Positions 36,585 to 47,305 of a DNA stretch of 64,000 bases are shown here, piece by piece; the stretch's first letter is position 1, and every line of letters begins with the position of its first letter. A program made the position numbers and the translations under genes. The notes beneath the pieces were generated by a model that had not been told where the DNA came from, did not search any database, and was given only the letters and a program-made list of their open reading frames with translations. This DNA is from Microcyclospora pomicola (Eukaryota > Ascomycota > Dothideomycetes > Capnodiales). The stretch is from the NCBI GenBank assembly GCA_002786065.1, contig NHNY01000017.1, forward strand, positions 1-64,000. Reading direction: 5' to 3'.

Positions 36585-37473
36585 AGCATGCTGGAGGGGG
36601 TTGGAGCGTTGTGCGAAGCTCGATCTGTATGACGAGCGGCATTTGTCTGTATCATATTTACTACTCCTGGGGTCATCTTCAACCCTCGGCTTAGACATAT
36701 TGCCTTAGACTTATTAAGGCGCTATCGAGAAGTCATGTAAGCTGTAACGCAGGACCTGTGACATGAACTGCGAGAGCGCGTGGGCTTGTAAGCATGGTGT
36801 GCAATCATTCTCCATACTTCTGCGGCGGTCCTAAGTACATGTACCGTCAGGTATGCTGGATAGAAGTGCACTCGATGTTACCTACAGCTTACGCTCTCTG
36901 CCCATGACGATTTGAATCTCTTTGGTGTGAACCTGGCCATTCCGCGTTCGCGAGGAACGCTCTTCGGTTCCTACAACATTCGTCGCCAGGTATCTGATGT
37001 TACATGTTTCTGTAACATCGGCTGCTATGGTACCTAAGGTATGCTAGATTTGCCTGCGGCTATCTAGTCCGTTCGCAGAGCACCCTAGTGATGCGCGCAG
37101 ATCACATACAAATCAAGCTTTCGCGAAGGATATCAACAGAGCATGGGCTACAGCCTTTTCTTATCTACGACGAGTATGGTTGTCAGTTCATGTCACTGGC
37201 GATAACACCGATCAGGCACTCACCAGCTTGTCTTGGATGAGCATCTGCTCAAGTGGCGCCCGCCAAAGATCTGCGTGGGCGTCCACATGGCTCTCCAATT
37301 AAAACGTCTACAGATCAGCGAACACTATCTATGGTGCCATGCACACCATGAAGACAATAAAGTATAGGTAAGTGTTGGCTCACATTCTAGTTCCGTCCCC
37401 TCGTCTCCTCTCTACCAAGTTGTCTGTTTTCAATCATCCCTGTTGAACGATCATATCGAGCAACAGAACAACG
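36585..37473. promoter_or_regulatory. Intergenic upstream of amino-acid permease
   Basis: These 889 bp hold the S4 3' flank and the permease promoter. No gene is visible. Short repeats of GGTACCTAAGGTA-like sequence occur near 37029-37042. Confidence 0.35.
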
Positions 37474-39500
37474 ATGGAGCTGCCGGATTCTCCCAAGGAA
37501 GAAGCAGTCCACCCAAAGGATGAAGGCTACAACAACAAAAGTGTCTATCCAGCAGATCTCGAAGGCGGGCATGGCGATGTGGCTAGCGATGGCGGCGCTC
37601 ATGAGTATAAGCGGTCGCTACAGGGACGCCATATGCAGATGATCGCAATCGGCGGCGCTATTGGTGCTGGACTGTTCGTTGGCAGTGGAGGTGCGCTCCA
37701 GACTGGCGGCCCAGCCTCCCTGATCGTATGCTTTGGTATCATTGGGTTCATGTTACTCTTGACTTGCCAGGCCCTTGCTGAGCTCGCCGTGCTCTTCCCG
37801 GTCAACGGCGCATTCTTCACGTACTGCATCCGCTTCATCAATCGGTCTTGGGGCTTTGCTACTGGCTGGGACTACGCCATAGGCTGGTTGACGTCCCTCC
37901 CATTCGAGATCACTGCCGCCTCCATCACTATCCAATTCTGGTGAGTCTTTCATCGTAACACAGGCAGAGACCGCCGAGCTAAACTATGACCAGGCAGGAT
38001 GCTCAGAACATCAATGAGGGGATATGGATTGCAGTGTTTTTGGTTGTGCTTGCTGGCATCCAGATTTTCGGCGTACGAGGCTATGGTGAAGCGGAGTTCG
38101 TTCTGTCGATCATCAAGATTACTGCCGTCATGGGCTTTATCATCTTAGGGGTCATCATCAACTGTGGTGGAGTACCGACCGACAGCCGCGGTTACATTGG
38201 CGGACTCTACTGGTCCGGAGGCGATTATCCGGCTTTTCGCAATGGCTTCAAGGGGTTCTGCTCTGTGTTTGTTACTGCGAGTTTTGCATTTGGTGGTACG
38301 TCGTGACCACGGCATTGTGATGTTGTGAGAAGGTGTTTGCTCACTTCTCGGACAGGAACTGAGTTGACAGGTCTCGCAGCAGCAGAGGCTGCGGATCCTA
38401 TGCGAACAATCCCGAAGGTATGGAGAATTCCTGAAAACGCATACGTGCTCCTGCTGATGCTCCCCACAGGCTACTAAGCAGGTTTTCTGGCGGATCGCGG
38501 TGTTCTACATTGTATCACTAACGCTCATCGGTCTGATCGTACCCGGTATGCTTAAGCGAGTGGACGTCTGGTGATCGTCAAAGTCAGTGTTGCTCACTTC
38601 TCCTCGCAGCGAACTTGCCAATTCTGAATAAAGCACATGGTGCTTACTCCAAGGCTAGTCCTTTTGTGCAGGCCATTCAGCTTGCAGGAATTCCAGTCCT
38701 TCCATCCATATTCAACGCTGTAATCACCATCTCAGTCATTTCAGTCGCTAACAGCTGTACTTATGGCTCTACGAGGACGCTCCAAGCTTTAGCTAGGGAG
38801 GGCATGGCGCCGAAGGCATTGGCTTATATTGACAGACATGGTCGACCCATCTGGTACGTTGAGACTCTCTCTTGCTCGAGGTTCAGATGCTCACGCTTCA
38901 CGCAGGTGTGTCGTGATCCAGCTCTTGTTCGGTCTGCTCGCATTCGTTGGAGAAGCGAGTGCTGATGCCTCTGGCCAATTCTTCAACTGGCTATTGGCAT
39001 TAGGTGGGCTAGCAAAGTGCGTCGATGTGTCACTTTCCCCTTGAAAGCAGCAGTCGATACTGATACACCATAGCTTCTTCATCTGGGGTTCCATCTGCTT
39101 CAGTCACATCCGCATGCGTGCAGGCTGGGTAGCTCAAGGCCACTCCATCGACGATCTCCCATATCAAGCCTTCTTTGGCATATATGGCTCCTGGGTTGGC
39201 GTCATCCTCAATTGCCTCTGCATCGCCGCGACCTTCTACACATCACTCTTCCCAATCGGCGGCTCACCCAACGCAGAGGACTTCTTCCAGAGTTTTCTAG
39301 CTGCGCCGCTCATCCTTGTGCTGTACGTGGGCTGGACATTGTACACCCGCGACTGGACGTGGTTCATCCGTGCTGCTGATATGGATGTCACGACCGGCAT
39401 CCGCGCCGATCTGCAGGAGCTCAAGAAGATGCGGCTGGAAACAGAAGTGACGAAGACGTGGAAGAATCTACCGTTGAGAATCGTGCGGAGCTTAGTCTAA
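37474..39500 (+). CDS. Amino-acid permease (fungal YAT/AAP family)
   Basis: The predicted protein has 562 residues from seven exons: 37474-37940, 37994-38295, 38356-38417, 38470-38545, 38610-38853, 38906-39016 and 39074-39500. All six introns (52-64 bp) have GT..AG ends and every junction restores conserved sequence. It is a plasma-membrane proton-coupled amino-acid importer with 12 expected membrane segments. The hallmark first segment reads MQMIAIGGAIGAGLFVGSG; a later conserved block, FAFGGTELTGLAAAEAADP, is formed across a splice. The N-terminus (about 45 residues) is polar and Lys/Glu-containing, which in yeast relatives carries ubiquitin-based endocytosis signals. Substrate class (general, proline or acidic) cannot be fixed by eye. 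It is the most intron-dense gene in the window. Confidence 0.95.
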
Positions 39501-39976
39501 GTTGATTGAATATGCGTCTGGATGAGTTGATAGTGGAACCAGTGCAACATGATCTTTTAGAGACTTCCATTCATGCTTGGAAAGACTGTTCAAGGTCAGT
39601 AGCGACAAATTCGGCGTGATGCATCGTTGCGACCCCTCGAGAGGGAAGATAGGAGCAGTATTCGCGTGACTCAGGTCTGTGAACAGTATGCATGCAAATG
39701 AGCAGTCCGCCCTTGTCCATGACTATATTCCCTCGCAATCGATTCCCACATTTGCAGAAACATGACTGTAAGCAGACTCGTGAGACAAATCAAAGCATTA
39801 GTGCAACGACAGTGTATATAAAGGTGCATAATAGCATATATAGTGAATAGTGTTGAAGTATATAAGCCTATTCAACCACTCATTCCCATACAGCCATGAC
39901 CAGAAAGTCGAGCAACCATGATTGTTGACTGTCATTCCATCTTCCAGAGGTCTCATAGCGACTATCAATTTCATTC

Positions 39977-40160
39977 GCCGAAAGGCACGTACGATGACAG
40001 CTCCGGACCAGCTGCTAAGTAGACGATCAAGGCAGCACGGCCAGACACTACGGCTTCATGGATCCCCGATAGGCGACTACCCATTCCATCTGCCGGAGAG
40101 CACGTAGGAGGACGACCCTGGACCAGCTACTAAGTAGACGATCAAGGCAGCATGGCCAGA
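39977..40160. repeat. Imperfect tandem duplication, 115-bp period
   Basis: The unit starting at 39977 (GCCGAAAGGCACGTACGATG) recurs, diverged, at 40092 (GCCGGAGAGCACGTAGGAGG). The core CTAAGTAGACGATCAAGGCA is identical in both units. The second unit is recognisable to about 40160. Confidence 0.7.
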
Positions 40161-41316
40161 ACCCACAGCATGATCGGTGTGCAGCGGTCCCAAGAAGCAC
40201 ATTGGCTCAGCAGCTTGATATGGAAAAACACAGTGCGTAGGCTGCCACCCTAGCAGACGTAGGGTCGGAGTCTTCGTGTGAGCTCTGAGAGTGCTGATTC
40301 TCCACTCAAATCCAGATGCTGACGAGGACTTGAATGCCGTTTCTCGTGCATCAGCTGTGAAAGCCATACGTAGGAGCAGCAGACCGTTGAGACGAGCTGC
40401 CGGTGTCGAATACCCACGAGACCCATTGTGGACCAAATTGCGGGACCACGCCATTGCGGTGAAGTGATCACGTGAAGCGTGAGCTGATGTGCTCTGCCAG
40501 GGGATGGTGCCAGTAGGAGTTCACGGAGTCTGGTCTTTCGGACGAGTTCTTCCAGCCAATGTCTTGTCGATAGAAATCCGCTCATCGACAATGCTGCCCT
40601 CTAAATGACTGTTTCAGCCTCGACACTCCGGCGAGGCGAAAGACAGTTCTGCGTGTTGTTGTATATATATAAAGCTGGAGCTACTGTCAGCTTTGCGAAG
40701 AAAGAGTGGCGTAGGATATGCTTACTTGCTGTCGTATTGTTTGATGCTTCTTCGAACAATGCGTAGATGACCAAAGCGTCGATACCCGACATCTATCTTC
40801 GTACGTGTCTGTTGGTACTTCGGAGGATCCATAGTCGATCAAAGCGTCCACCTCATACCAGGAGCACTTGCTGATAGACGGGTTGCTTCCAGATTGTTGC
40901 GGAGCGGTCGTGGGCCGGATATAGCCACTGTACTGCAACACGGCGGTAACGGTCTGAAGAATTCCACCAACGCCGCGGTACGTTGTTCTCGACGATACCA
41001 AGCGCGGCTTATCACGGATCGTGCCCTGGAGTCTGACATTCTGCATGCTGAGATGCGGTTACGTGCAGGCCGGCTCTGTCGCAGACGATGCATCGTAAAG
41101 CGGCCTGCCAATACCAGCACACTAGTCTGCTCTGGAGTGTTAGAGAGCCATGCCACGCATAGGAAGCACCATCGTGCAGGACGATGCGTGAGTCTCGATG
41201 ATCTGTGACAAAATATATAGAGCTAGTACGAAGCTCGCGAAGCGACTAGAGTTCCAGGAGCAGGACAGGCATGAATGCCACGATATGTTTGGGTTGTAGT
41301 TGTGGATCGACGAATG

Positions 41317-41608
41317 CTATGACTGGAAGTTGCGCATATGGATGTGCTCGTATTGTCGCTCAAGAAATGGCATCCTTGTCTGGATGGTAGTCAGCACAGT
41401 CTCATGGATTGAATGGGAAGAGAGTGTGGTTGTCTGTACTTACCAGCACAACGATGTGTGCAGGTCCAGCGTCGGAACACGAAACCCACCAATAGATTTT
41501 GTACCAGCAGGGCCATGTGCTCTTCCTGCTGCCAGGATCGAGAAGGAGATGTTCAACAACCCCAGCGTCTCCTGTGAAGCTGCGTAACTTTCCACGCAGC
41601 ACAGCCAT
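41317..41608 (-). CDS. Possible small spliced gene, 75 residues
   Basis: An ATG at 41608 opens 55 codons (MAVLRGKLRSFTGDAGVV...). A 64-bp interval at 41380-41443 has GTAAGT, a TGCTGAC branch-like site and a CCAG acceptor, spaced as in confirmed introns here. Joining 41444-41608 to 41317-41379 gives an in-frame 75-residue product ending MRNFQS. No domain or signal peptide is recognised. A TATATAAA tract lies only about 20 bp upstream of the ATG, which is too close for a usual promoter. The intron signal is the main support; it may be a noncoding transcript. Confidence 0.2.
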
Positions 41609-43802
41609 GAAATCGAGAAGGATTTATATATAAGAACAGCCATGGCGAAAGAGCAATCGCTTGCGTACTTAAGCATCATGGAGCCATGACGACCACAGAC
41701 GTCGCTAGAGATTGAGTCCTGGCGTGCAACAGTCATGTCGAGCGTTGTTCACAACGCAGCAGGCTTCCCATGGGAGACGATATTGCAGCAGCAGCGACTT
41801 GTAAGACGGCAGCGCCATCGTCTCTTAAAATGGAAGCCTTCATCTCATAAGGCACCAACGTCACTCCAAAAGAACTCGTCCTGACGGCAGCCAGCAAGAC
41901 GGCATACTGCTGTGGGAGTGTCGGAGGGACGACAATGTTGCGCGTCATCGGTACGGCATGGTTCAATTGCACCACAGGCGTGGGACCCAACGTAGGCGTG
42001 GGTCGAAGACATCATAGCAATGGTCGCTCGCGCCATATCCTGATTCGACTTCTGATCCTATTCCAGACGTGAAGCATCTCGCCAGGTAGCCAACATCCTC
42101 GCAGTTCAGCACGGAACGCCTGCTAGTGATGTTCCATGATGAGCGAGACGGGCGCGCCACACATACGCGTGTGGCGATCAATGCGCCGTAGCATCGTGCC
42201 AAAGATCAGCCGATAGCTGGGAAAGAATGCCGTCCGCTGACACGGGTAGGTAGATGAACGCACAGTGTTTTCCACAGGAAGTGTCGTTACCCCAAGCGTG
42301 TCCCAGCTTCTCATAGCCTTACGCTTCTGCGCAGCGGATGCCCACCAGCACAGAGGGAACGCCATAGTCCGAGCGGTCCATCAGTTGCATGATGGTGGCC
42401 GGAGCTGGCCATAGCAACCCACTTTCGCGATGCAAGACACGGCAATAGCATCAATCTCGACTTAACAGCAGGCCATAGCAGTGGCATTGGCATCGACACA
42501 AGCAAGCGCTAGCCAGTATCTTCGACGATGACCGCCCCAGAGACTCTGGCACTGCTGAAGCGATATCCATCCAGGACGATAGCACCGTGTGGCTCAACAA
42601 GAAACCGGCAGATGTCGTCCACAGCTTCGGGCGACCAGCCGGTGAAGTATGCGCTGCCAACACCACCGCATCCGCATCTATCATCTGGTCTTGCGAAGTA
42701 GGAGCCCCGATGCTTAGCAGAGCTGCAGTCGTCAGAGAAGAGCCGTCGAGCCCGATTCCAGGAGCCGAATGAGAAGTTCCAGCAGCCAGACCACGCGTCG
42801 TACTTGCGACATCTTGGGTGGCGCGATAGCCCACATTTTATTGATGTGCAGCGGTAGCAGCGGAACACTTGCATACATCTGTGCTGTCATCACAAGCCGC
42901 GCGAGAAGGGAGATCCATAGCGAAGGATCTCAGGATCTCTACCATGGCGCGCCGTCGGTAGCATCGGCATGGCAGAACCACGGCGTCTCACACTCCGTGA
43001 AGGGACCCGCCAGGACGCGGAATAGGTGCCCTTTTTCTTCGACGAGTCGGGCCGGCCGGCGTGCTGATGCGGCTCCTCTATATATATAGTTGACGGAAAC
43101 GGGAAAGGCGAAGATGTATAACGGCTCGGTGAAGAGGCGAATGACCAAGACAGAAGTCAAGGGGGATGGATGAGATATATATATGCTGGAAGGACTCCAG
43201 AAAAGAAAGTGAATGAGAGACGAATACTTCGAGTAGCTGCGGTTGGGAGATGTATATATAAGATTTTGGGGGCCGACGGATGTGCTGCTTGTGGCCACTC
43301 GACTTACGGACTGGTATACTGACGCTGTTGCCTGCGTGTGTAGCGGGCGTGGAATGTGGGCAAGTGCCACATTCCTGTTCGGAGGGAACTTGCTGTGTGA
43401 AGGGATAGGTTGACTCATCTGCGAACTAGTCATACTTCAGTCATGAGAAATATTGTGGTGACTTGAGATGGAACAAGGAATGCTCAACTGTCATGAAGTT
43501 GGACGTAGATATGCCGGCGTGGAACACCCTTCCAAGCTGCAGAAAGGGGCATTTCTTGGTTAGATCCTGGTGAAGCAACTACACCGCCTTTTGACCCCTT
43601 GATCAGATCACTGGAAAGCGTGAAGAGGAATGCTTTCAGCAGATCCTCGTCATGGACAATCGAGGCCAAGACAGATTGGACGTAGCAGAATTCGAGTCTT
43701 CATCGTGCCGCACTTCGTATCTTGACCGAGAGGCTGCTCAGCAACAGAAGGAATTATACCATACTCACATAGTCTTCCATCGCAAGTTCCGCCTTCCCAT
43801 AA

Positions 43803-45086
43803 TCATTGACCACTTCTCCGCTCAAAAATGAAACCCGCCTCATCTTTCCCCGCGAAACTTGGCAGCGGGATCTGACAGATCTTCTCCCATGTCTCGCCCA
43901 TCTCCCGGGCGATCCACTCCGCGATCGTCTCGCCCTTGAAGCCAGTGAAACCATTCGCATTCTGCGTGCCACAGCACACGAGCGTCGACCCTTGGTACGC
44001 GCGGATCATGCGGCTGGTGAACTCCTGGCCGACGGTCGGATACACGAGCAGGAGGACATCATCCTTGCCGCCGTCATGCTGCTCCAACCAGGCGACGCCA
44101 TCCGTTTCGAGCGTGTCGGGGATCCACATGGTGCGCCATTCCGAGATGCCGTTGTCGACGGGGAGCACTTTCACGCTGCCCAGGGCTTTCGACAGGGGTG
44201 GCAGGCGACGGAGCATGTAGGTCCAGTATCCATTCCCGCTTCCCATATCGATCACGCGGCGACCACGGCTCACCTGCTGGATCAACGAGAGGATCTCGTA
44301 GCTCGGACATAGACAGGAGAAGTGGTGGTACAGCACCGGCAGGATCGCGTGGCTGATCTTGGTATCCTTCGTCGCGGCGTCAGGACCGCACCACTCGAGG
44401 TTCTGGTTACTCCACGCCCACACATCCAGATACGGATTGACATGCGTCTTGGTCTTCGCAACGACCAATTTCCGCTCCGGCGCGGGCGGCGCGTACAGCG
44501 CGAGCAGATGCTCAGCGACGGCGCGCCGGATCGAGTCTCGCTTCGCATTCGCGAGCAGCGCCGTCAGGGCCTTATTCGTCGCGGTCGTCGGGCGGAAGAT
44601 ATCGGTGTAGGCCGCGACATCAGACGCAGGCGGCGGGGCTTTCTAAAAGGCGTGGGCAAAAACACCGAACGTGTCAGGAAGGGGTCTCACGCCTGTTGTA
44701 CACCGCACGATGTATGAGCTCAACGTACTCTCTCAATCCTCCCGCATGTCTATTACCGTCTCTCCCCGTTTCTGCGTCTCCCAACCTCCGCCGCAACTTA
44801 CCAGTGTCTTGCCATCTTGCCCCTCGCCCTCCTCGCGATACCAGCCATGCATGCCTCCCTGCGCGCCCCACTCGACATATGTCTGCGCCTGCAGCAACGT
44901 CACCTCGCTGACCGCCGCATACCCATAGTCGTCCCGCGGCGTGAGGCCGAACGCGCGGATGATGAATTTGCGGAAATCGTTGTCGTAGGGTGCGGTCAGG
45001 GATTCGTCTGCCCAGCGGGTGAAGAAGTCATCTGGTGAGAAGGTCGAGGACCCTTCGGTTTGCACGCGGCGAGGGATCACAGGCAT
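43803..45086 (-). CDS. Methyltransferase-like protein, orphan
   Basis: The predicted protein has 374 residues from exons 44802-45086 and 43803-44642. The 159-bp intron (44643-44801) is more than twice the usual length here; an earlier AG near its end would lead straight to a stop, so the TTTTAG acceptor is preferred. A Rossmann-type SAM-binding loop is visible at about residues 225-233 (RRVIDMGSGNGYW), followed by VKVLPVDNG at the expected acidic-loop position and PTVGQEF further on. The N-terminal 95 residues form a separate helical module (DDFFTRWADESLTAPYDNDF). The substrate is unknown, and no catalytic motif identifies a target class. It lies downstream of the JEN-type transporter on the same strand, 541 bp apart. 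Confidence 0.75.
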
Positions 45087-45627
45087 GTTTCGGCGGATAG
45101 AATGAGTGTTGAGAGGAAGAAAGGGGAGAAGAAAGAGATGCAGTACAAGAGTGACTTGCGGTTTGTGGTGGGGTGGGTGGGGTGAGGTCTGAGAGACGAT
45201 GCGTAGTGACGATGTCACTGCAGTCTGCCATTGATCTAGGAATCCAGGCACGAACTGTAAAGGTAAGGCACCTCAGGTATATCTGTGATACTTCGACGGC
45301 GCCAATTCAAAAAGAGGAGTTGGATCACTACAACACAATTCATGTCCATGGTCAGGTATACAGAACGCCCACAAGGGCAGTCCAAGCAAAGGTAAAGTCA
45401 CCTAAATTTCGTTTCTGAAAAGACATCACATCATAGGCGATCGTGCGCAGGCATCATACTGTATTCAAGCTTTTCGTGAACCGAAACCATCGTAAGTTCT
45501 CCTGTAGCTAGCATATGTCTAACCAGGAATCGTCATAAACGTAGATTACATCCTCCTTCGTAGATTGTTGGCTAGATGCGTCGTTACAGGGTCTCAATAT
45601 CCCTTCTCTGCAAATGGAACAAGGTCT
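45087..45627. other. Intergenic between JEN-type transporter and methyltransferase-like gene
   Basis: These 541 bp hold the transporter 3' flank and the methyltransferase promoter (minus strand). A pyrimidine-rich stretch on the minus strand lies just upstream of 45086. No gene is visible. Confidence 0.35.
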
Positions 45628-47305
45628 CTAAACCTTCTCGGTCGTGATCTCCTCACTGCCTTGACGTCCAGCCAGACCGCCGGTGACTTTTCCGACGGCG
45701 TCTTCGCCGGCCGCTTCGGCGAGATCTTCGTCATGGGCCTGAAACAAGCAAGGGGTATCAGCAAACACGATCCATATTTTGGTGGCGTAGTGTGAGAGAA
45801 GTCAAGACTTACCACACCCATGTGTCGTCCCTTGAACTCTGGACCGATGAAGGTCAGAATGATCACGTAGGCGTAAACGCAGCCCATGAAGATGCAGATG
45901 ACTTTGCCATATTCGTATCTGGTGGTGACGACGCCAGTCTTGGAGACCAATGGCTCGAGAGGGAATCGTTCACCGATAGTCGCTTCGATGGTCGAGCTGG
46001 CAGAAGAGACCAAGTTACCGAGCTGGTAGGAGGTGCCGACCACGAAAGTACGGAAGCTACCGGGGGAGAGCTCCATGAGGTGGATGCTAAAGAGCAAGTT
46101 AGAAAGACTGGACCCCAACAATAGCGTCGAGAACAAGGCACTCACGGAATCACACCCCATGCGCCCTGCACGCAGAACTGCTCGAAGAAAGCCGCGGCAA
46201 TGACGGCGTGAGAGGAGGTGAATGTGTAAGGGTACAGGAGCGCTCCGCCAACCACGCAGACGAAGATGATGCTGAAGCGACGACCGAACATCTGGCTGAA
46301 GTATCCGACAACCGAACCACCAGTCATTGCGCCAAGATTAGCCACGACTTGCGTGACGGTGACCGCATCGGTCGAGAATCTGTACTGATTGGACAGCATG
46401 ACAGGGTAGATATCCTGCGAGCCGTGAGACATGAAGTTGAATCCAGCCATGAGCAAGACGAGGTAGATGAGCAGCAGCCAGTGGCGCTTCAATGCGACCT
46501 TGCCCTCGGCGATGAAAGTCTTGCCGACATTCTGGCCAGCGGCACGGACTCTCTGTCGGTCGAGGAAGCTGTCCGTCTCTGGAAGGCACAGTCGAAAGAT
46601 GATAAGGAGCACAGGTGGGCAAGCTCCGAACCAGAAAAGCGGTCGCCACTTGTAGGGAGTTGTATTGACCAACCCGCGGGCAAAGACCGTCGCGAGCAGA
46701 TAGCCAAAAGCGTAGCCTTGCTGCAGCATACCAGACAGAAGTCCACGAGCAGCGGCTGGACAATCTTCCAACGCAGTCGCAGCGGCGTTACCGTAGAGAC
46801 CGCCCATGGCAATACCGAACAGCGCTCGCACGCCTAGGAACTGCTCGTAGGTCTGCGTGAAACCGGTGCCGAGTTCGAGGACGATGAAGAGCAAGTTGTT
46901 GACCACAAATGGCCACTTGCGTCCATAGCGGTCGGCAGCGATACCAAAGGTGATTGCACCGACCGACCGAAGCATGAGCACGAGCGTGATACCCCAGGTG
47001 ATGTCGGCCTTAGTCTTGCCGAACTGCTCGACGAGGTCATTGACGGTGAGGGAGACGGTGAAGAAGTCGAAAGCGTCCCAGGTCCAGGCGAAGAAAGCAA
47101 CGGCGAAGAAGAGCCATTGCTTTGCGTTAAGCATACGCAGTAGCGTGAGCGGGTTCCGGACCTTGTCCATCGGCGGTTTCAAGGTAGTGACTCGAGTGCT
47201 CGCATAGCGACCGACTGACATCTTCTCTGTCGTTTCGCCGGCGCCGGCGAGATGCGAGTCATCTCGTCGCTCCTCGTACGCTGCAACGTCTTTGAATTCG
47301 GACAT
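45628..47305 (-). CDS. JEN1: JEN1-type carboxylate:proton symporter
   Basis: The predicted protein has 514 residues from exons 46146-47305, 45813-46086 and 45628-45738, with introns of 59 and 74 bp. It is a plasma-membrane MFS importer of lactate, pyruvate or dicarboxylates of the SHS/JEN family. The MFS signature DRYGRKWP is at about 125-132. The family motif NXX[S/T]HX[S/T]QDXXXT is present as NFMSHGSQDIYPV at about 290-302, but the last position is Val instead of Thr. Three acidic residues in the first membrane segment (WTWDAFDFF) fit the family. The C-terminal tail (HDEDLAEAAGEDAVGKV) is acidic and cytosolic. Glucose repression is expected from relatives, and candidate CreA sites lie upstream. 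Confidence 0.94.

Larger units (their letters stand above)
39501..43802. other. 4.3-kb gene-poor region with TATATA tracts
   Basis: Composition is normal, not AT-rich like the fossil island, yet no recognised gene was found on either strand. TATATA-type tracts recur near 39816, 40657, 41210, 41627, 43078, 43175 and 43248. A 115-bp tandem duplication lies at its left, and a possible small spliced gene sits near 41317-41608. Open frames (for example minus strand 42451-42834 and 40839-41156) lack known domains. It could hold noncoding RNAs, decayed genes or an old non-RIPed repeat. Confidence 0.45.

Noticed and set aside
42451-42874. Overlapping minus-strand open frames of about 120 codons
   Set aside because: They lack a domain, splice support or codon pattern; several frames are open at once, as expected by chance.
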